DNA of 64,000 nucleotides from Galbula dea (GCA_013399015.1 VWZX01010095.1:744001-808000), one strand, 5' to 3'. Shown: positions 39,901 through 53,100, counted from the stretch's first letter. Notes: generated from the letters alone by a model not told the origin. Program-made: numbers and translations.

Positions 39901-41767
39901 ATTAATACATTTCACAGCATTATAGGGAACCTGCTTTTCCTTTTCTTTTGAATATCCACTTTAATGCATCATTGTAGGGTCCCACATTAAACAAATATCA
40001 TCAAGCCTGAGTCACTGTTTGCCAGTCTTTTCAAGGAAATATCATCAGGGCAACAGCTGAACTTTCACATTTTGAGTTAATTTAGGTGTTTAGCCAGCAG
40101 TGGGGTAGCTTCATCAACACAGTGGGATGAGAAGGTTACAGCATTACACAGCTGTGTGGACAAAGGAACACGCCTGCACTTTAAGGCACAAGAACACCTT
40201 GTGTTGGCTTCAGGGTTGAGGAGATGCAGGATTCAGAAGGATTATCCTGCAACTTTGTTCTCTTCAAACCTGTGGATGCAAACTGACTGTACTGGCAGCA
40301 GTCCTTTCCATTCTGTAAGACAGCATGTGTCCATGCTAAGATAAAGAAACTATTTCCTTTTAATTTGGTTTTATTTTCTTTGAGTGTTTGGCTGGTCTGT
40401 TCAGCATGTCATCACAGGGATCTGTCATTGCAAGCATGAGGATATATGGATCTAAAAAGCCATAATTCTGGTGGATGACACCATGCCACCAGTCTGTAAT
40501 GTCACTGCTGGAGGTCTCTGTCAACCTCTCTTAGGCTTGATCTGCCACAGATTCTTAACTCAGAGCGCTGACCTGAGAACAGAATCTGGCCTGGCTACAT
40601 AATATCTCCCACTTAAATCTTCTCATTCTTCATTGCAATTTCACTACGAAGTTTTGAAGGCATCAACATAGACAATGACAGCAGGAACACAAAATTCTGG
40701 AAAGGCTCTGACATGCTCCCTGTAGCTGAAGAGAAACTGAACTTCTGCAAAGATCCAGGATCAAAGGACCTGGGAAATGTCAGCTGGATGTTACTCCTGT
40801 CTTGTTCCAAGGCTGGATGCAGGAAGCATGGGGGAACAAGCTCTGCAACAGATCAGAGGCAATTATGGAAGTAATCCCATTTGGCCATAAAAATATCTAG
40901 TCATTTAATACTGCTAAGCCTTGTTTGTAATCACAGAGCTTAATGAGAACAACTTACACTGAAAGGAAGGAAGGGAAATCTCCGGAGGAGAAAGGCTGCT
41001 GAAGAGAACATTAACAAATGCAAGTAAATTTGAGGGTTTAACCTGGTTTGTATAGGCCAGGCTCTGTTCAGAGAGGATTTTTGTTTTGTTTTTTTTAATT
41101 AGCCATCCTCATGCTGAAGCTGGCTTCAAGATTATGAAAGCACACTTTTATTTTCACACTCTGTGCCATGTAGGCTAGTGTCTCAATTAAGGAAAGGTTT
41201 CTTTTGTCTGAATGTGATTCTGCTTCTTTTCTGGCAGGCATATTTCAGAAATAATTACCATCTACAGAAGGATGAATAGCAAACAAATCTATAATTCTCA
41301 TTACTTACCAGAATTTCAAAGTGAACTTATATTAAGCAAGTATCTGGCAGACCTGAGCAAAGGGGGAAAGGTATTGGACAAAAATAGCGTTGGTTAATTC
41401 AGATCCTGAACACCACGAATGCTATTTAACAAGTGGGATCTAACATCTGGGAAGAGCTTGAGAACTAGTCTCAGAATACTGAGAAGGATCCACATGTTTT
41501 GAGAAGTCTGGCTCCTCCTTGCCATTTTGAAGAGATATGGGATGTCACACCTCAAACACTAGGGAATGGTTTGGTCAGCAGTGGACAGTAGTGTTCTGTG
41601 TTACAAGATTTTAGCCAGTTTACATTGTAAGCTCCTGATGGAGCAGCACAAAGAAGATGGCTCCCAGTGACAGGACAAGAGGCAATGTGCACAACTGAAA
41701 TACAGAAAATTCCACCCAAACATTAGAACAACTTTTCTATTCTGAAGATGATCAGATAGAGGACCAG

Positions 41768-41932
41768 ATTGCCCAGAGTGTGGTAGACTCTTCGTCTGTA
41801 GAGACACTCAAACCCTGACCGTGTGTGACTCTAAGCAACCTGCTCTTGCTGCCCCAGCTAGAGCAGGGGCTGCTGGACTAGACAACCTAGCTGCTTTCCA
41901 GCCACAGCTCTTCTGTGATATTGGGAAGCACT
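41768..41932 (+). repeat. CR1 LINE 3'-end fragment
   Basis: The order of blocks is diagnostic: ATTGCCCAGAGTGTGGTAGA, GAGACACTCAAACCCTGACC, GCAACCTGCTCTTGCTG, CTAGAGCAGGGGCTGCTGGA, CTAGACAACCTAGCTG and TTCTGTGATATTGGG. Compare CR1 GTTGCCCAGGGAGGTTGTGG, GATATTCAAAACC, GCAACCTGCTC, TAGCAGGGGGTTGGACTAG and TTCTGTGATTCTG. The copy is moderately diverged and 5' truncated, as is usual for CR1. Confidence 0.85.
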
Positions 41933-44400
41933 GGGGCTGATTCTCTGTCTTATATACAAATGTAGCATACAATCAAAGCTCTTTCTCCTCTTCTGCTTAG
42001 AAACACATAGCTGGTAAACCCCACTGACAAGATCTGTTGTATAGTTAACAACTTCAGTCCTTTAGAATGCAAGGCTCATTAGAGTAAATAAACTACTTCA
42101 CTTAGCTCTACTAGTGTGCCCCAGCTCACATTATTCTCCCTGGGGACAGTGCTCATGAAAACTGGGTACAGCAATAATAAAGGTTTAATATCTGGCTAAA
42201 TTTATTATGGAACACCCTGATACTGGCAGTGCCCACGGTGGCTACAGGTCTGTCAGGATTTTTCAAAGCTTTATAACATCCATAAAAACTCATGGAGTAT
42301 AGAAATGAGTCAACCAGTACTTATAATTGCTGGCATTTAGCACCAGAGATGATGACTAAGAATCTATATTTGCAATACCTGGAGTTGGTGGAGTTCAAGT
42401 ACAAACCCTGGTGAAGATCAGCTCAGCACTGCATTTTTGTGAATTGCACACACTGAACTGTATGCAGCACACTGGTTGTAGAACTTCTAGGTGAGCACTT
42501 AGAAACCCAAAGCCAGCAGCTGCCAGTGTGCACTGTCATTTCTCTGTGTGTAGCAGGAACACCACCTGAGAAGGGCAAGGATAGTCCCTGGGACACTAAG
42601 AGGTTAATAATTCTGCCCATTCCCACTTTTCCATCTGGGATAGCAGATACCTTTCTCAAGGAATCTTGTGGTAGTGGGAGACAGATCTACTACTAGAGAC
42701 AGATTCAGACTAACATTACTGTAAATAAGCACAGAGAGAAGAAAATAGCATTTATCTGAACAGGTAGTGCATACTGAGGGGGATGGGATTTGTGCTTATA
42801 CCTTCTTTTTGAAAGAAAGCAGGGATTTTTGTTAGTGGCTTATATGCTTCCATTACTGTTTCTCAGACCCTGCTATGCAGAAACAGTTGCTCTGTAGTAC
42901 TACTAGCTGCTCTGATGTTTCTTCTGCTCATTGTGCACATTACTGAGAATAGCAAAAATGCTTCTGAGAGTACAATTGATTTATAATACAGAAATAAATG
43001 ACTATAAAACAAACAGAAACCCCAACAAAGTAAATGGATTAGTCTGCCTCCCTAGTTCACTCATGAAGTTTCAGCATGGGGCTGCACACAACACAGTTCA
43101 ACCAGTTCTTTCATTCCATCATGTTTAAGGTTACTACCACAACACAAAAAAGGGATGACAAGAAGTTGTTAAATTAGCATCTGCTTAGCTCAAATGCCAG
43201 TGCACTAATCTGTTTCTTTAAAACCCAACAAAAATTGGATTGTACATCAGGCTTCCGGAGGGGTGGGTTCTGTTGCCTCCCAAACAAGACACATCTCCTC
43301 AGGGGTGCAGCCATGAATTGGAAGGGACACACCACCTCCCACTCTGTCACTTTGCAGGTTCTTCAAAAGCAACACACAGATCAGGGGGATGTAAAGATGA
43401 CATCAACTCTCAGGATTTAAACAACTCTTGTCAATCCAGATTACACTCCTGCCTGGCTAAAACAACAGGAGATTTTTTGTTAATACTAAGGAAGTATTCT
43501 GGGAATAAGGGCTCTGCCTGCAGTTTCATCAGCCTGACTTTTGAGTGAGTGCATTGGTAATTCCCCAGTAGGGTGATGCCAGAAGCATTTTTAAAAAGCA
43601 GGAGAATAAAAATGGTGCATTCCTGTTAAGCTTTAGGCTAACTAATAACTTGAAGTTTGCATAGGAAAGAGGACAGTATATTCAGTCAACAGAGGAATCT
43701 GCTGCAGATGAGCATCACTCCTGTTTGCAGACTGGAAAGTGGGAGGAAAAACCTTCTCCATCTTTGGTGATTCCAGACAAGGCAAAAAATTGAGGAGTAG
43801 GTATTTAGGAGTGGTTTCATCTTGCAGTCTGATGGGATTACAGCCACTTTCATGCAGGGGTATATAAGATAGTCACCATGGAATCATTTTCTTCTACTCA
43901 TGGTATGGAAAAGATGAAAAGTGTTCATCTAGAGCAGTGCCAGTGATTCTTGGGACACACACCTAGTACTTGCTTGCAGGATTCCAAATTGTAGGGGCTT
44001 TATTACAGCAGGTCCCAGATGTGGACTGAATCCTACATCTCTGTTTTTATGGGCAGGATCTCCCTAGGTTGGAACTATTCTGTGATGGAGGCACAGCTAT
44101 AGCAACCAGCACCATTCTGACCAAGCACGTCCCCTGGAAACATGGAAAAACTCCATCAAAACTGACATGAGAAGCTTATCTCTTGAAAAGGACCCTTGAC
44201 CAATACTGTTCATGCTGTTGATCATCTAGACTACATTAAATACCATACAAAAAGCAGAGCCTTTGCATCACTTTATTTCACTGACATCTGGCTCCTACTG
44301 GCTTTTGGCACTGCAGTCTCCAGAACCAGATCTATGACCCTGGACTACACCCTCATCACCTTGAGAGGTTTCAGGGGCAGACTACTTCCATTAAAAGTGC

Positions 44401-44481
44401 TTGGGTTTGGGTTTATTTTTGGTTTTGTTTGTTTGGGGGTTTGTTTTTGGTTTTTTTTTCTTTGTTTGGGTTTTTTGTTTG
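44401..44481 (+). repeat. G/T-rich low-complexity tract
   Basis: About 80 bp made almost only of T and G, with runs of GGG and GGGGG separated by T runs. The complementary strand is A/C-rich. It accounts for odd hydrophobic (plus) and Lys/Pro-rich (minus) open frames across it. It is not a TTAGGG telomere repeat. Confidence 0.85.
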
Positions 44482-46769
44482 CATTAGCATAATGCATCCA
44501 GATGCCAAGACACTGATAGCCACTGAGCAAACCAAGCAATTGCATCCACTAACAAATTAAACATAGCATTTATGAGATGCATTTTGCTTACAAGTGAATT
44601 TTTCATTGCTTTATAACTTGAATATCCTCTCCTGCTTGTACAATCAGAAAATACTTAAAAAGAAAAACCTCTTCCTGCAGGATTAGGCCTTTGGATGTAT
44701 TTCACTCCCAACACAAAGAACAAACCAACATCAAAGTGCATGCTGTATTTAGGAACAGGTTCTCTCTCTGCTCCAATTGCCAAATTTGTTCCTGTCATGC
44801 ACTGAGTGTTTGATAATCCTTTAAAATGATGTTTCTCTGCATATCTATTTGGACATACAAACATACTGCTGTTTTTCACTGACACGTTGTCATCCTTTAC
44901 TAGGTTCTGCCTCTTCCATAAAGTTAGGGTGGCTACTCCCAGCACTGAGGATACTACATGTCTAACCTGCCATCCCAACCCATTTTTCCACTAAAGGATT
45001 TCCCCCTGAAAGCACACCACTATGATTGTCAGTGTCTGCAAGGCTGTTTCACAACCACCATCACGACTGAGTTCAAACCTGAGAATGCTGCAAACCAGCA
45101 TCTAACACCACTCTATCAGTCTCTTCAATGAAATGCAAGAAGACATTTAATGTCTAGCTAATAGTCTTCAATTCTGTGCACTAGAGCTTTCTGTGCTTGA
45201 GATTTGGCCTTACAAATGCATCCCTCTATTTAAAAGTACAGTTGTTAAGTGTGTGTGCTTGAAAGAGGAAACTGGAAGTGTTAGAGGCACAGAATTGTGA
45301 GAGTTTACACAGCACCACTGCCACCTCCAGTCACTTCTGACACACACAGAACGCATGCTTGCACAACTACACAGTCAGACACGAGCTATATTTACTACAA
45401 ATTGAAAAATAACTCTCCAAAGAGTAAAGCTGGGTTTTCCAATACCCTATGTCACCAAAACTGTTGACCAGCAGCTTGCCTTGGGATTTCACAGCACACC
45501 TGAAGGTCAGTATACCTGAGGTACTTCAGACCAAAGAAAAAAAGACCAATCTCAAAGCTAACTTTTATCTAAGGAGTTTTCCCAGAGCATCTATATTTTA
45601 TGCAAAAGATAACCCAAACACAGGTGCCTTGTCTGTTTTCAGCTGTAACTAAAAGGCAACAGCTGAGAAAGATTCCTGTTGGAGGGCAGATTGCTGCTGC
45701 TTGAGAGTGCTGTGCATCGACTCTAAACCAGTCACTGGCCAAAAGTGAACAGGAAGCCACCACACTTGTTGGAGCTGTGGTGTAGTGCATTTCCAGCAGG
45801 ATGTACCACCCAGCACCCAGATGGCTCTTACCTGAACCAGCCCTGGTGACTAAGGGGATTTAAGGCTTGATGCTCCACAGGAAGCACTACTGCCGCTTAC
45901 TGCGAGGTAGGAGGCATGGATCACAGTAGCAAACTCATACCCACACAGAACAGCTGTGTCCTCCAGACCAGAGAGGGTTTAAACCACAATTCTTAGACAC
46001 TGGTGTTTTTCCTTTAGCATCATTCCTGTGCTATGACCACAAAGGAGCAGTAGGCACACACCCAGGATAAAAAGTGATTTTTGTCTCATCCTCTGGCTAT
46101 TTTCCTTGGTCTTCTCTGGACTGGGCTTTAAGAAGCTGGACTCACCAGTGCCCAAACATCCCTGCTACTGCCTGGAGACCCAAATAGTTGGTAGCTTAGT
46201 TTATTATGTTATAACAAACAGCAAGTCTGGAGCTCTGGTGCCCACAAGAGCCATATGCCTATATAATAACTTTCTCCTTTTAGGATTGCTTCTCCTGTCC
46301 TAATTTATACTTCCTCAGCTACAGCACATACATTTACATGGTTAATGTTCAGATTGCTGAGATTACACCACAGTGATGCATGCAGTATAATGCCTAGACA
46401 GATGGATGCAGTATCACAGATTTCTGAAAGGAGGAGAACTTGCAAAGCCAGAAGCTCACACTTCAAGAAATCTCATTTGCTAGCACAGAGGTCACTGAAA
46501 ATAGATCTGAATGCCTAAAAAGCAGCAAAATACTCTTAAATAAAGCACTGCTGACAAAGGTAGATGCTCTCTCCTAGAAATAGGCTGGAGTCTGTTAGGC
46601 TGCCGAGAAATGATATCCTCAAGAAATTCTGATTTTTCAGATTGATGATTTGCAAGTGCAAATCTGTTCTGCAAAGGAGGTCTGTGGCAAAGGCCACTTT
46701 GCCCATAGCTGTCTTCTTTAAATAAGAAATGATGCTAAAATGAGACACCTTATTAACGAGCCAGGATCT

Positions 46770-46905
46770 GCCCTGCGGCTTCGACGCTTCACACACAACT
46801 CATGGAACAGATTGCTTCCAAGGGAGAAGTCACAATACAAGTTCAAATCACTACAGAGTAAACAGTTTGGACTGATAGCAGAGGAGAGGTCTTTGGAAAA
46901 GGGTG
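46770..46905 (+). repeat. Possible CR1/L2-like fragment
   Basis: CTTCACACACAACTCATGGA followed by ACAGATTGCTTCCAAGGGAG reads like the ORF2 end of old CR1-like elements (TTCACACAACGC..., GGAACTCCTTGCCACAAG), and a later AAGTTCAAATCACTACAG could be the following 'F-K-x-x-L' block. An open frame over it reads RFTHNSWNRLLPREK, reminiscent of the RLPRE motif seen intact at 56934-57235. The matches are short. Confidence 0.4.
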
Positions 46906-47011
46906 TCTCTCTCCAGCTACTAATAATACATCAGTAAGACAACAGGTGCTGTTCTGCCAAGCCTACTTGGTATGTTGATAAAACAAACTTGTCTCTCCAA
47001 CCCACAGAGGG

Positions 47012-47044
47012 AAAAAAACCCAAACCCAAACCCAAACCAAACAA
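47012..47044 (+). repeat. (AAACCC)n short tandem repeat
   Basis: Three perfect AAACCC units plus a degenerate fourth follow an A run. On the DLG2 transcript strand this reads GGTTTGGGTTTGGGTTTGGG. Confidence 0.85.
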
Positions 47045-47213
47045 GGAGAGAGACAGAAGCAATGACTGCCCCTTTGATAAAACTCCTAGGGATAAGAGGA
47101 AAATTGTCACTCCTGACCACCTGCCTCTCCTGAGGAGGGATACAAGTATTGTATGGCAAAGATGCTAGTGCTTCAGTTTCATAAACTCTGCTTTCCAATT
47201 CCTTTCTGGTTAA

Positions 47214-47228
47214 AACAACAACAACAAA
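47214..47228 (+). repeat. (AAC)n microsatellite, short
   Basis: Five units of AAC/ACA followed by AAAT. It lies about 170 bp from the AAACCC tract. Confidence 0.6.
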
Positions 47229-48036
47229 ATTGCTGGCTTACTGATCTCTAAAGGTTACTGGTAAGATAGTGTCAACAAATACTAAAGGAGCTTGCTTGAA
47301 AGGATGCAGAGGTCCTAAGGAAGCAAGTGATAATTAAAACAAAGGATCTAAAGCTGGTGATACTCAAAAAGTAATGCATTTGTTCTAGGAAATCTCCCTT
47401 TCCCTGCCTAGCTGTGCTATGTCCGTTTCCCACAGTTTCAGTCTCCCTTTGCCTTTCATCTTACACATATTTCAGCACTGTTGTTATGCAAGATGGGGAA
47501 TCATTCATTTTCATGTGATACTAAGCACATAATCACAAAAACAGAGAGGCTACCGTTTTACTGATTATCTAATGAAAAAGCTCCACAATGCAAATTCTTT
47601 GCAGCCTCTCACTGCACACAATAGCTTTAACGCTGCATCTCAAAACCCACATGCAAGCAAAAAGAAATGGAAATGCTTCTGGTTTTAGCTTATTCTCTTT
47701 CTTTCTCCTGTTACAAAAGCCACAGCTATCTTTTTCCAAAAGCAATTTACTGACAGGTAGATTTGCTGGTTTCTAGCTTCCCTGAGCCCCCAACACACTC
47801 ACTAAAGGGAAGTAACTTCAGCTGGAGGAGAGATCCCCGCAGCACTGTGGTGAGTAATTCATCATCGCGTTTTGCTTTTCATCTCATTTTCTGCCAGCAA
47901 TGTACACAACTGAAAATACTGCAAAATCCAAACACAGACAAGGACTTCCAGCAGCACAATACACATACAGCTAGCAGGCAGGTTCCCCCAGCTTATATAA
48001 TATCAGCTTCAGCTCGACAGAACCCCCATCACTCAC

Positions 48037-48118
48037 CGAGGACTGAACGCACTTGGACAAAAGCAGAGCCCAGCCACCAAACGCAGCTTCCCAGAACTCT
48101 GGATGCGAGATGCTCCTG
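48037..48118 (-). other. Candidate non-coding first exon (alternative DLG2 5' UTR or lncRNA)
   Basis: The right edge is an estimated transcription start about 30 bp below the TATAAA box; the left edge is a perfect GTGAGT donor. The roughly 82-nt stretch, read on the minus strand, contains no ATG, so it would be 5' untranslated leader. Splicing to the acceptor at 26922 would give a message whose first frame-0 Met codons are those at 26873-26878. That would yield a DLG2 form lacking all PDZ domains but keeping SH3 and GK. The alternative is an unrelated lncRNA, or chance. Confidence 0.3.
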
Positions 48119-48160
48119 TCTGCTGCTCAGCTCACACTTGCCTTTATAACTAAGCCAAGC
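48119..48160 (-). promoter_or_regulatory. Candidate TATA-containing internal promoter
   Basis: On the minus strand a TATAAA box (48148 down to 48143, context GTTATAAAGGC) lies about 30 bp upstream of a plausible initiation zone around 48118. Within 120 bp downstream comes a strong splice donor, CTCG|GTGAGT at 48037/48036. CpG dinucleotides, rare in the rest of the window, cluster modestly between about 47850 and 48190. The arrangement (TATA, 25-30 bp, short GC-richer exon, donor) is typical of a tissue-restricted promoter. DLG2 is known in mammals to use several alternative promoters. That this one is used is inference: TATAAA and GTGAGT each occur by chance, and only their spacing makes the case. 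Confidence 0.35.
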
Positions 48161-49879
48161 AACAACATTCGGCTGCTGAACCTGATGAATTATAAAACGG
48201 TAGCTCCCAGACTCTCATATTTTACATCACAGGGGGTGGTCATCCAGCATACACACTGCCTGTGTACATATATGCTGCTATAACTCATCTTGATAAACAC
48301 ATCAGAGCTGGCAGCAGTGACAGTAATTGGTGCTCAGGATGTAGAACCACAAACCAATGGAGCACACTCCCACCTTCTGCTCTGTGCCACATCTCCTACC
48401 TGTCAATCACTGCACCTTGTTAAGGTGGAACGATCAGCTACACTTCAGGGGAGAAGCAAAACCAGCTACTGACATGAATCCTTCCCTTAAATGTTTCTTA
48501 ATGCAGTAGTATATGTAGCTTCTACCTCCACCAGATAGAGTTTTTATGATTTAAAATAAGGAAAAAACGGATAAAACTCTTCACTTCTTAAAGACATAGT
48601 TCTTGTTTAGTGACTAGCACATCATTCCCAACTTCCACTGTCAGGAATGGAAATTATTTGGGCAAATTCCATGGCCATTAGCAAGGCTAACCTAAAATCA
48701 TTGTACCAGGCAGAAGGGCTGTTAAAAGCAATAGAGTTGTTATGTGAAATTATCTGTACATTTTAAAAGGTTTTCAGAATGTTCTCCAAGTTATAAATAG
48801 GTCTCTGCAATGCTCTTCACTTCTTTAATGCTTTCTTTCTTCCATATGCTTGCATTGCTTTTAAAGTAAATGTATAGGCACAAAATAACAGAACCAAACA
48901 GCTAAAACTTAGATCCATTGACATAAGCAATTAAGTTAAACATTTTCAAATGGGATTAATTACAGCAATAACAACCACAATTGTTGCACATGCCACAAAT
49001 TAACACTCACAATTAGCCCCTAACAAGCAAAGCTGGTTAGGGGAATGTTAATACACAGCCAGGGATCAGTCACTGGAAAGGGTTTTGTATAGCAAGTCTT
49101 TTATGATGGAGCAGAAGTTGCTTTATCAGAGCTGAGCCCCAGGAATTCTGTATGTGTTCTACACAAACTCAAGGCTATTTGTATGAGCACAGAGCGTGAA
49201 TGAATGCCATATTTGGGGTGATCTTCTATTTCTACATCACTGGAGATGGCTCTCAGAGGGCTGCATTTGGAGCTTGAACTTGATCCAGCTCCTTTCATTC
49301 CCCATGCCTGCAAGACTGCAAGTATTGGGTGCCCTGAAGAAAGGCTGTGCTTGGGAAGGTGTGCGCAGTTGTGCGAGCAGTTGTGCATCGGCTGGATGCT
49401 CCCTTTTCTACAACTGGGCTGAGGAATGCAAATGAAACCTGTGCCAGCAGCCCCAGGCAGAAACCCAACCCTTCTCACCATCTGCACCGACTGATGTGCG
49501 TCACCATGTGGGAACAGGCTGTTGTATTTCATGCACAGCAAAAGAAAGCCCTCTATATCTATATATACCTCCCTTTTCTCCTGTCCTCAGCTGCTTGTTC
49601 CCCTCCACTTCTCATTTGTTTCTTTGTGCTCAGCACCTTCACTAGCTGAGAAAAAGAAAATCACTAAAGGCCAGAGGCACAGGCAGTGTTTCTACATGGG
49701 CTACTGGCTCTTACTATCTAGAAGTGGCTTGCATGAAGGGAAAGCTGTGTAGAGTTGGGTGGCAGAAGGTAGGGGAGACACTTCAGGGCTTACTCAGACT
49801 AATGGTTTTAACGTCTCTGTACTTCTCCAAGGAAAGGGCAGCTGAGATCCAGTAATTGGACTCTCCAGTGGTGCTGCCT

Positions 49880-50118
49880 GGGAATAAGCCAATACGGGTT
49901 AGATCTCAGGAGAAGGCTCTTCACCCAGAGAGTGCTGGAGCACTGGAACAGGCTCCCCAGGGATGCAGTCACGGCACCAACTCTCATGGAATTGCAGAAG
50001 CATTTGGCCAATGCTCTCAGACACATGGGGTGACTTTGGGGTTGTTCTGTGCATGGACAGGAGCTGGACTCCGTGATCCTTGTGTGTCCCTTCCAGCTCC
50101 ACATTCTGTGACTCAGTA
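49880..50118 (+). repeat. CR1 LINE 3'-end fragment
   Basis: The blocks in order are GGTTAGATCTCAGGAGAAGG, CTCTTCACCCAGAGAGTGCT, GGAGCACTGGAACAGGCTCC, CCAGGGATGCAGTCACGGCA, CAATGCTCTCAGACACATGG, GGAGCTGGACTCCGTGATCC, TTGTGTGTCCCTTCCAGCTC and ATTCTGTGACT. This is the canonical 3' part of one CR1 subfamily, different from the copy at 56934, which has the GTGGGCAACCTGCTCTAGTG version. It is 5' truncated, with modest divergence and some indels. The start could be some tens of bases earlier. Confidence 0.88.
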
Positions 50119-53100
50119 TGGGCAGAAAATATTTCAAATGACAGAACCTGGCTCATAGAGAAGCAGTAAAAAGATCAATGCCACTGGATATGGCTTTTAG
50201 AGCCAAATTCTATTCTCATGAGTTTACACATTTCACTTGCAAATAAGTCATGGGGGTTCTCTGAAATGGCCAAAGCACAACAGTTTGTTGTCTTGTGCAC
50301 TCATTAGGGTTTTCTGACCTATTTTTCATAAAAGCCAGTTTCAAACCAAATGTCCCAGAATGCCCTAAGTGACATCTATTTTCCTATTTGTTTTGACTTA
50401 ACCATTTAGACTTGAAGAGGCTTCCCAAGAATCTATGCAAAGGAGACACTTCCTTATAATGACTTGGTGCAGCGTGCTGAAGACAGAAGCAATGCTTGGC
50501 TCAATCTCCTTGGCCACTGTCACATTCATCTGAAAGTTCAGGTCACATTTTCTGAAGTACAGGTTTGTAGAACTGACCAATATGACACTAAGACATCTTT
50601 CCTACCTGTTTGTATGTGGCATGTAGCAGAGCACCAACACTGCTGTAACCTTCAGCAGTGTAGTGCTCTGTAAAAGTGCTACCTCCTTGGTGAATGGATG
50701 CACTCATGGCAAACCCCACATCCTCGGGACTCTCTTCGTGTGCTCTGGTGCAGAATGTGAGATTTCACACTCAAACTTACTCACTTCCCTGATAGGTGTG
50801 TGAAAATCCCACAGGGCTGCCAGATTTCTGTATATCTAAATGTATAGCTAGTAGATATTTTTAAGGCATTTGTAGCAAAAACACTGAGTATTGACTTTGA
50901 AGTTCTCTGCCTCAAGCTGTAATTTAGAAATGATCTAAAAATGAAAAAGAAAGAAAGACAAAAGTGTTCCCATTTGCTGTCAAAACATGGCTTCTCTCTT
51001 CCATAGCCATGTGGACTCTATTGACTACACATCACAGACATCCTGTATGCTATTTAAAGTGAGAACACAGACCATGGACAAAAATCAGGGCGTTCAGCAA
51101 CAAGAGTAGTTACCCTTGCCTCTCAAGAAGCAGCTAGGAAAACTTCAAATTAAGAGTAGCTATTGCCAGATTTGATACCATCCAGATCACAAATTAGCTA
51201 GTAGAGTTAACTCACATCCCAATGAAGCTAAACTAGGTCTCCAGGATTTTCCCCCTCTGGAGGGCCCAGAGTTACAGGGTGCACCTATATATTTATCTAT
51301 AAATTCCAGGCCATGCCAGATGGTATGAATGATCAGTACGCTGGTCAGTAGTCCTTGCCATGATGCAAACTGAAGAGGTGTTTCTTCAGTATGTTGCATT
51401 TAGCAAGGACACTCTTCAATTCCTTTAGTGAACTTTTGTCAGATGTGCACTGGCTGAAGGCAATGCTGTTTCATCTGACAGCCTGTTGATGGTACTGTCA
51501 GAGAGTAAAGCAGAGAGCCCTGCAGGAGGCAAAAAGAGGCTGGGCATTGATCAGACAAGACCATCCAGAAGCACAGTGATAACAGGAAACCTGAGATTTC
51601 CAGTGAACCAAGGAGTCCAAAACCACTTTGTTTCCTATGAATGGTTCTCCTCTGATCTCAGACTCAACCTACTGCTCTGCCTCAGTCAGCAACATTTCAC
51701 AACAGCCCAGCTTCTCCTGGCTCCCCTGCAAGAACTCAGAACCTCAAAGGCTGCAGGTCACTAAACCAGGTCATTGCCCACCTTCTTCCCCAAAAAAGCA
51801 CTGACTTAGCTCTCCCTCCCTAATTCAGCTAGCAATTGCCATGAAAACTGTATCAGCTTAGTGAATTCCAACTTTTACATTTATTTTTTAACAAAAATCA
51901 GCTGAGCACACCTGTAAAGGTTTTTTACTACATTTGATAAAGGTAACCATTAGTTACAGGGAATTTCAACACCTATACTCTCTGAAGGGTACTAGGGTGA
52001 GACAGAGTCATTGTTACCTTCTGCCTACAGAAATCTGTCAAACTTAATTCCAACTGAGACCACTGAGGATTTATGGATTTCACAAGCTACTCCACTGTCT
52101 GTGGTCTGAATCCAATGAGAATTTGGCCTCTTACAAATATACAGTAAAATAGTACCACACATTGAGTCAGACAGAAGATTTCACTGCTGCAACCTACATA
52201 CATCATGCACTGCAAAATAAACAGCAGTGACAACGTAAATGAATTTAATGGCCACAGCAAGAGATTAATCTCAATGTAGCACACTTGCAATTCCATTTAA
52301 AAATGGATTTAGAATAGATTTTCAGTTTCTAAGATCAATCCTCATAAAGTAGAAATGAATCAAACTGTATATTTAGATTAATTAATAAATTAGCTGGCAT
52401 AGGGCTTTGAAGATGTAAAGGACTGTACAAGTGTTATTACTATAATAATATTTTTCTGAATTACAATACTTGTCTTCCTCAAGTGACATCCTTTTTGCTG
52501 CAAGTGCAGAGTGCAAGCCCAAGTCATCTTTCTGAGTGAAGACTGTGTTTGAAAAAAAAATTAAAGAGGATATTCAGCTATGTCTGAATGAACAGACACC
52601 CAAGAGTGCAATTCCACTTGATCAAGGGCAATGACAGGAACTTGCTTTGCTAGTTAGGAAGGCTGAACTCTCTTAATGGTAGCTTCATAGTCTCAAGAAT
52701 ATGAATGATCTTATCAGTAATAAAGAAGAGCTGCTAATAGGAAGGAAGAGCAGATGGCACTTTCTCTAGAGTCTCTGGAGAGGCTGCCTGAATTTGATTT
52801 CAAAAGCCTTTTACAGCACCCCAGGAACCTGGAATACTACAGCAGCCTGCAGTGGATATCTGAGGAGCAGTCTGAGACTTCATACAAATGTTCATTTTTC
52901 TGTATGGCTTAGATTGGTTCAGCTGGTTACAAGAACTGAGAAACTTGGAGGAATGTGTTTTGGCATCGAGAACTAGGGTTTTTTGCTGTCTGGATTTTCA
53001 TTTTCCCTTTGACCCTGTGTTTCCCACTGTTTTCTTTCTGCTGCTTCCTTTTAAAGGAGTTAAATTTGTCTGAAGCTTGATACTCCAATCCAAAAGAAAC

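Noticed and set aside
44345..44545. Lys/Pro/Gln-rich minus-strand frame
   Set aside because: Produced by the G/T-rich tract at 44401-44481.
47012..47044. Interstitial telomeric repeat
   Set aside because: The unit is AAACCC/GGGTTT without the A/T pattern of vertebrate TTAGGG.
47763..48149. 128-codon plus-strand frame over the candidate promoter
   Set aside because: No recognisable protein features; it is antisense to the more convincing TATA-donor arrangement.
49101..49541. 146-codon minus-strand frame
   Set aside because: No family resemblance. The region has slightly more CpG than its surroundings and might be an old LTR, but I could not identify LTR ends.
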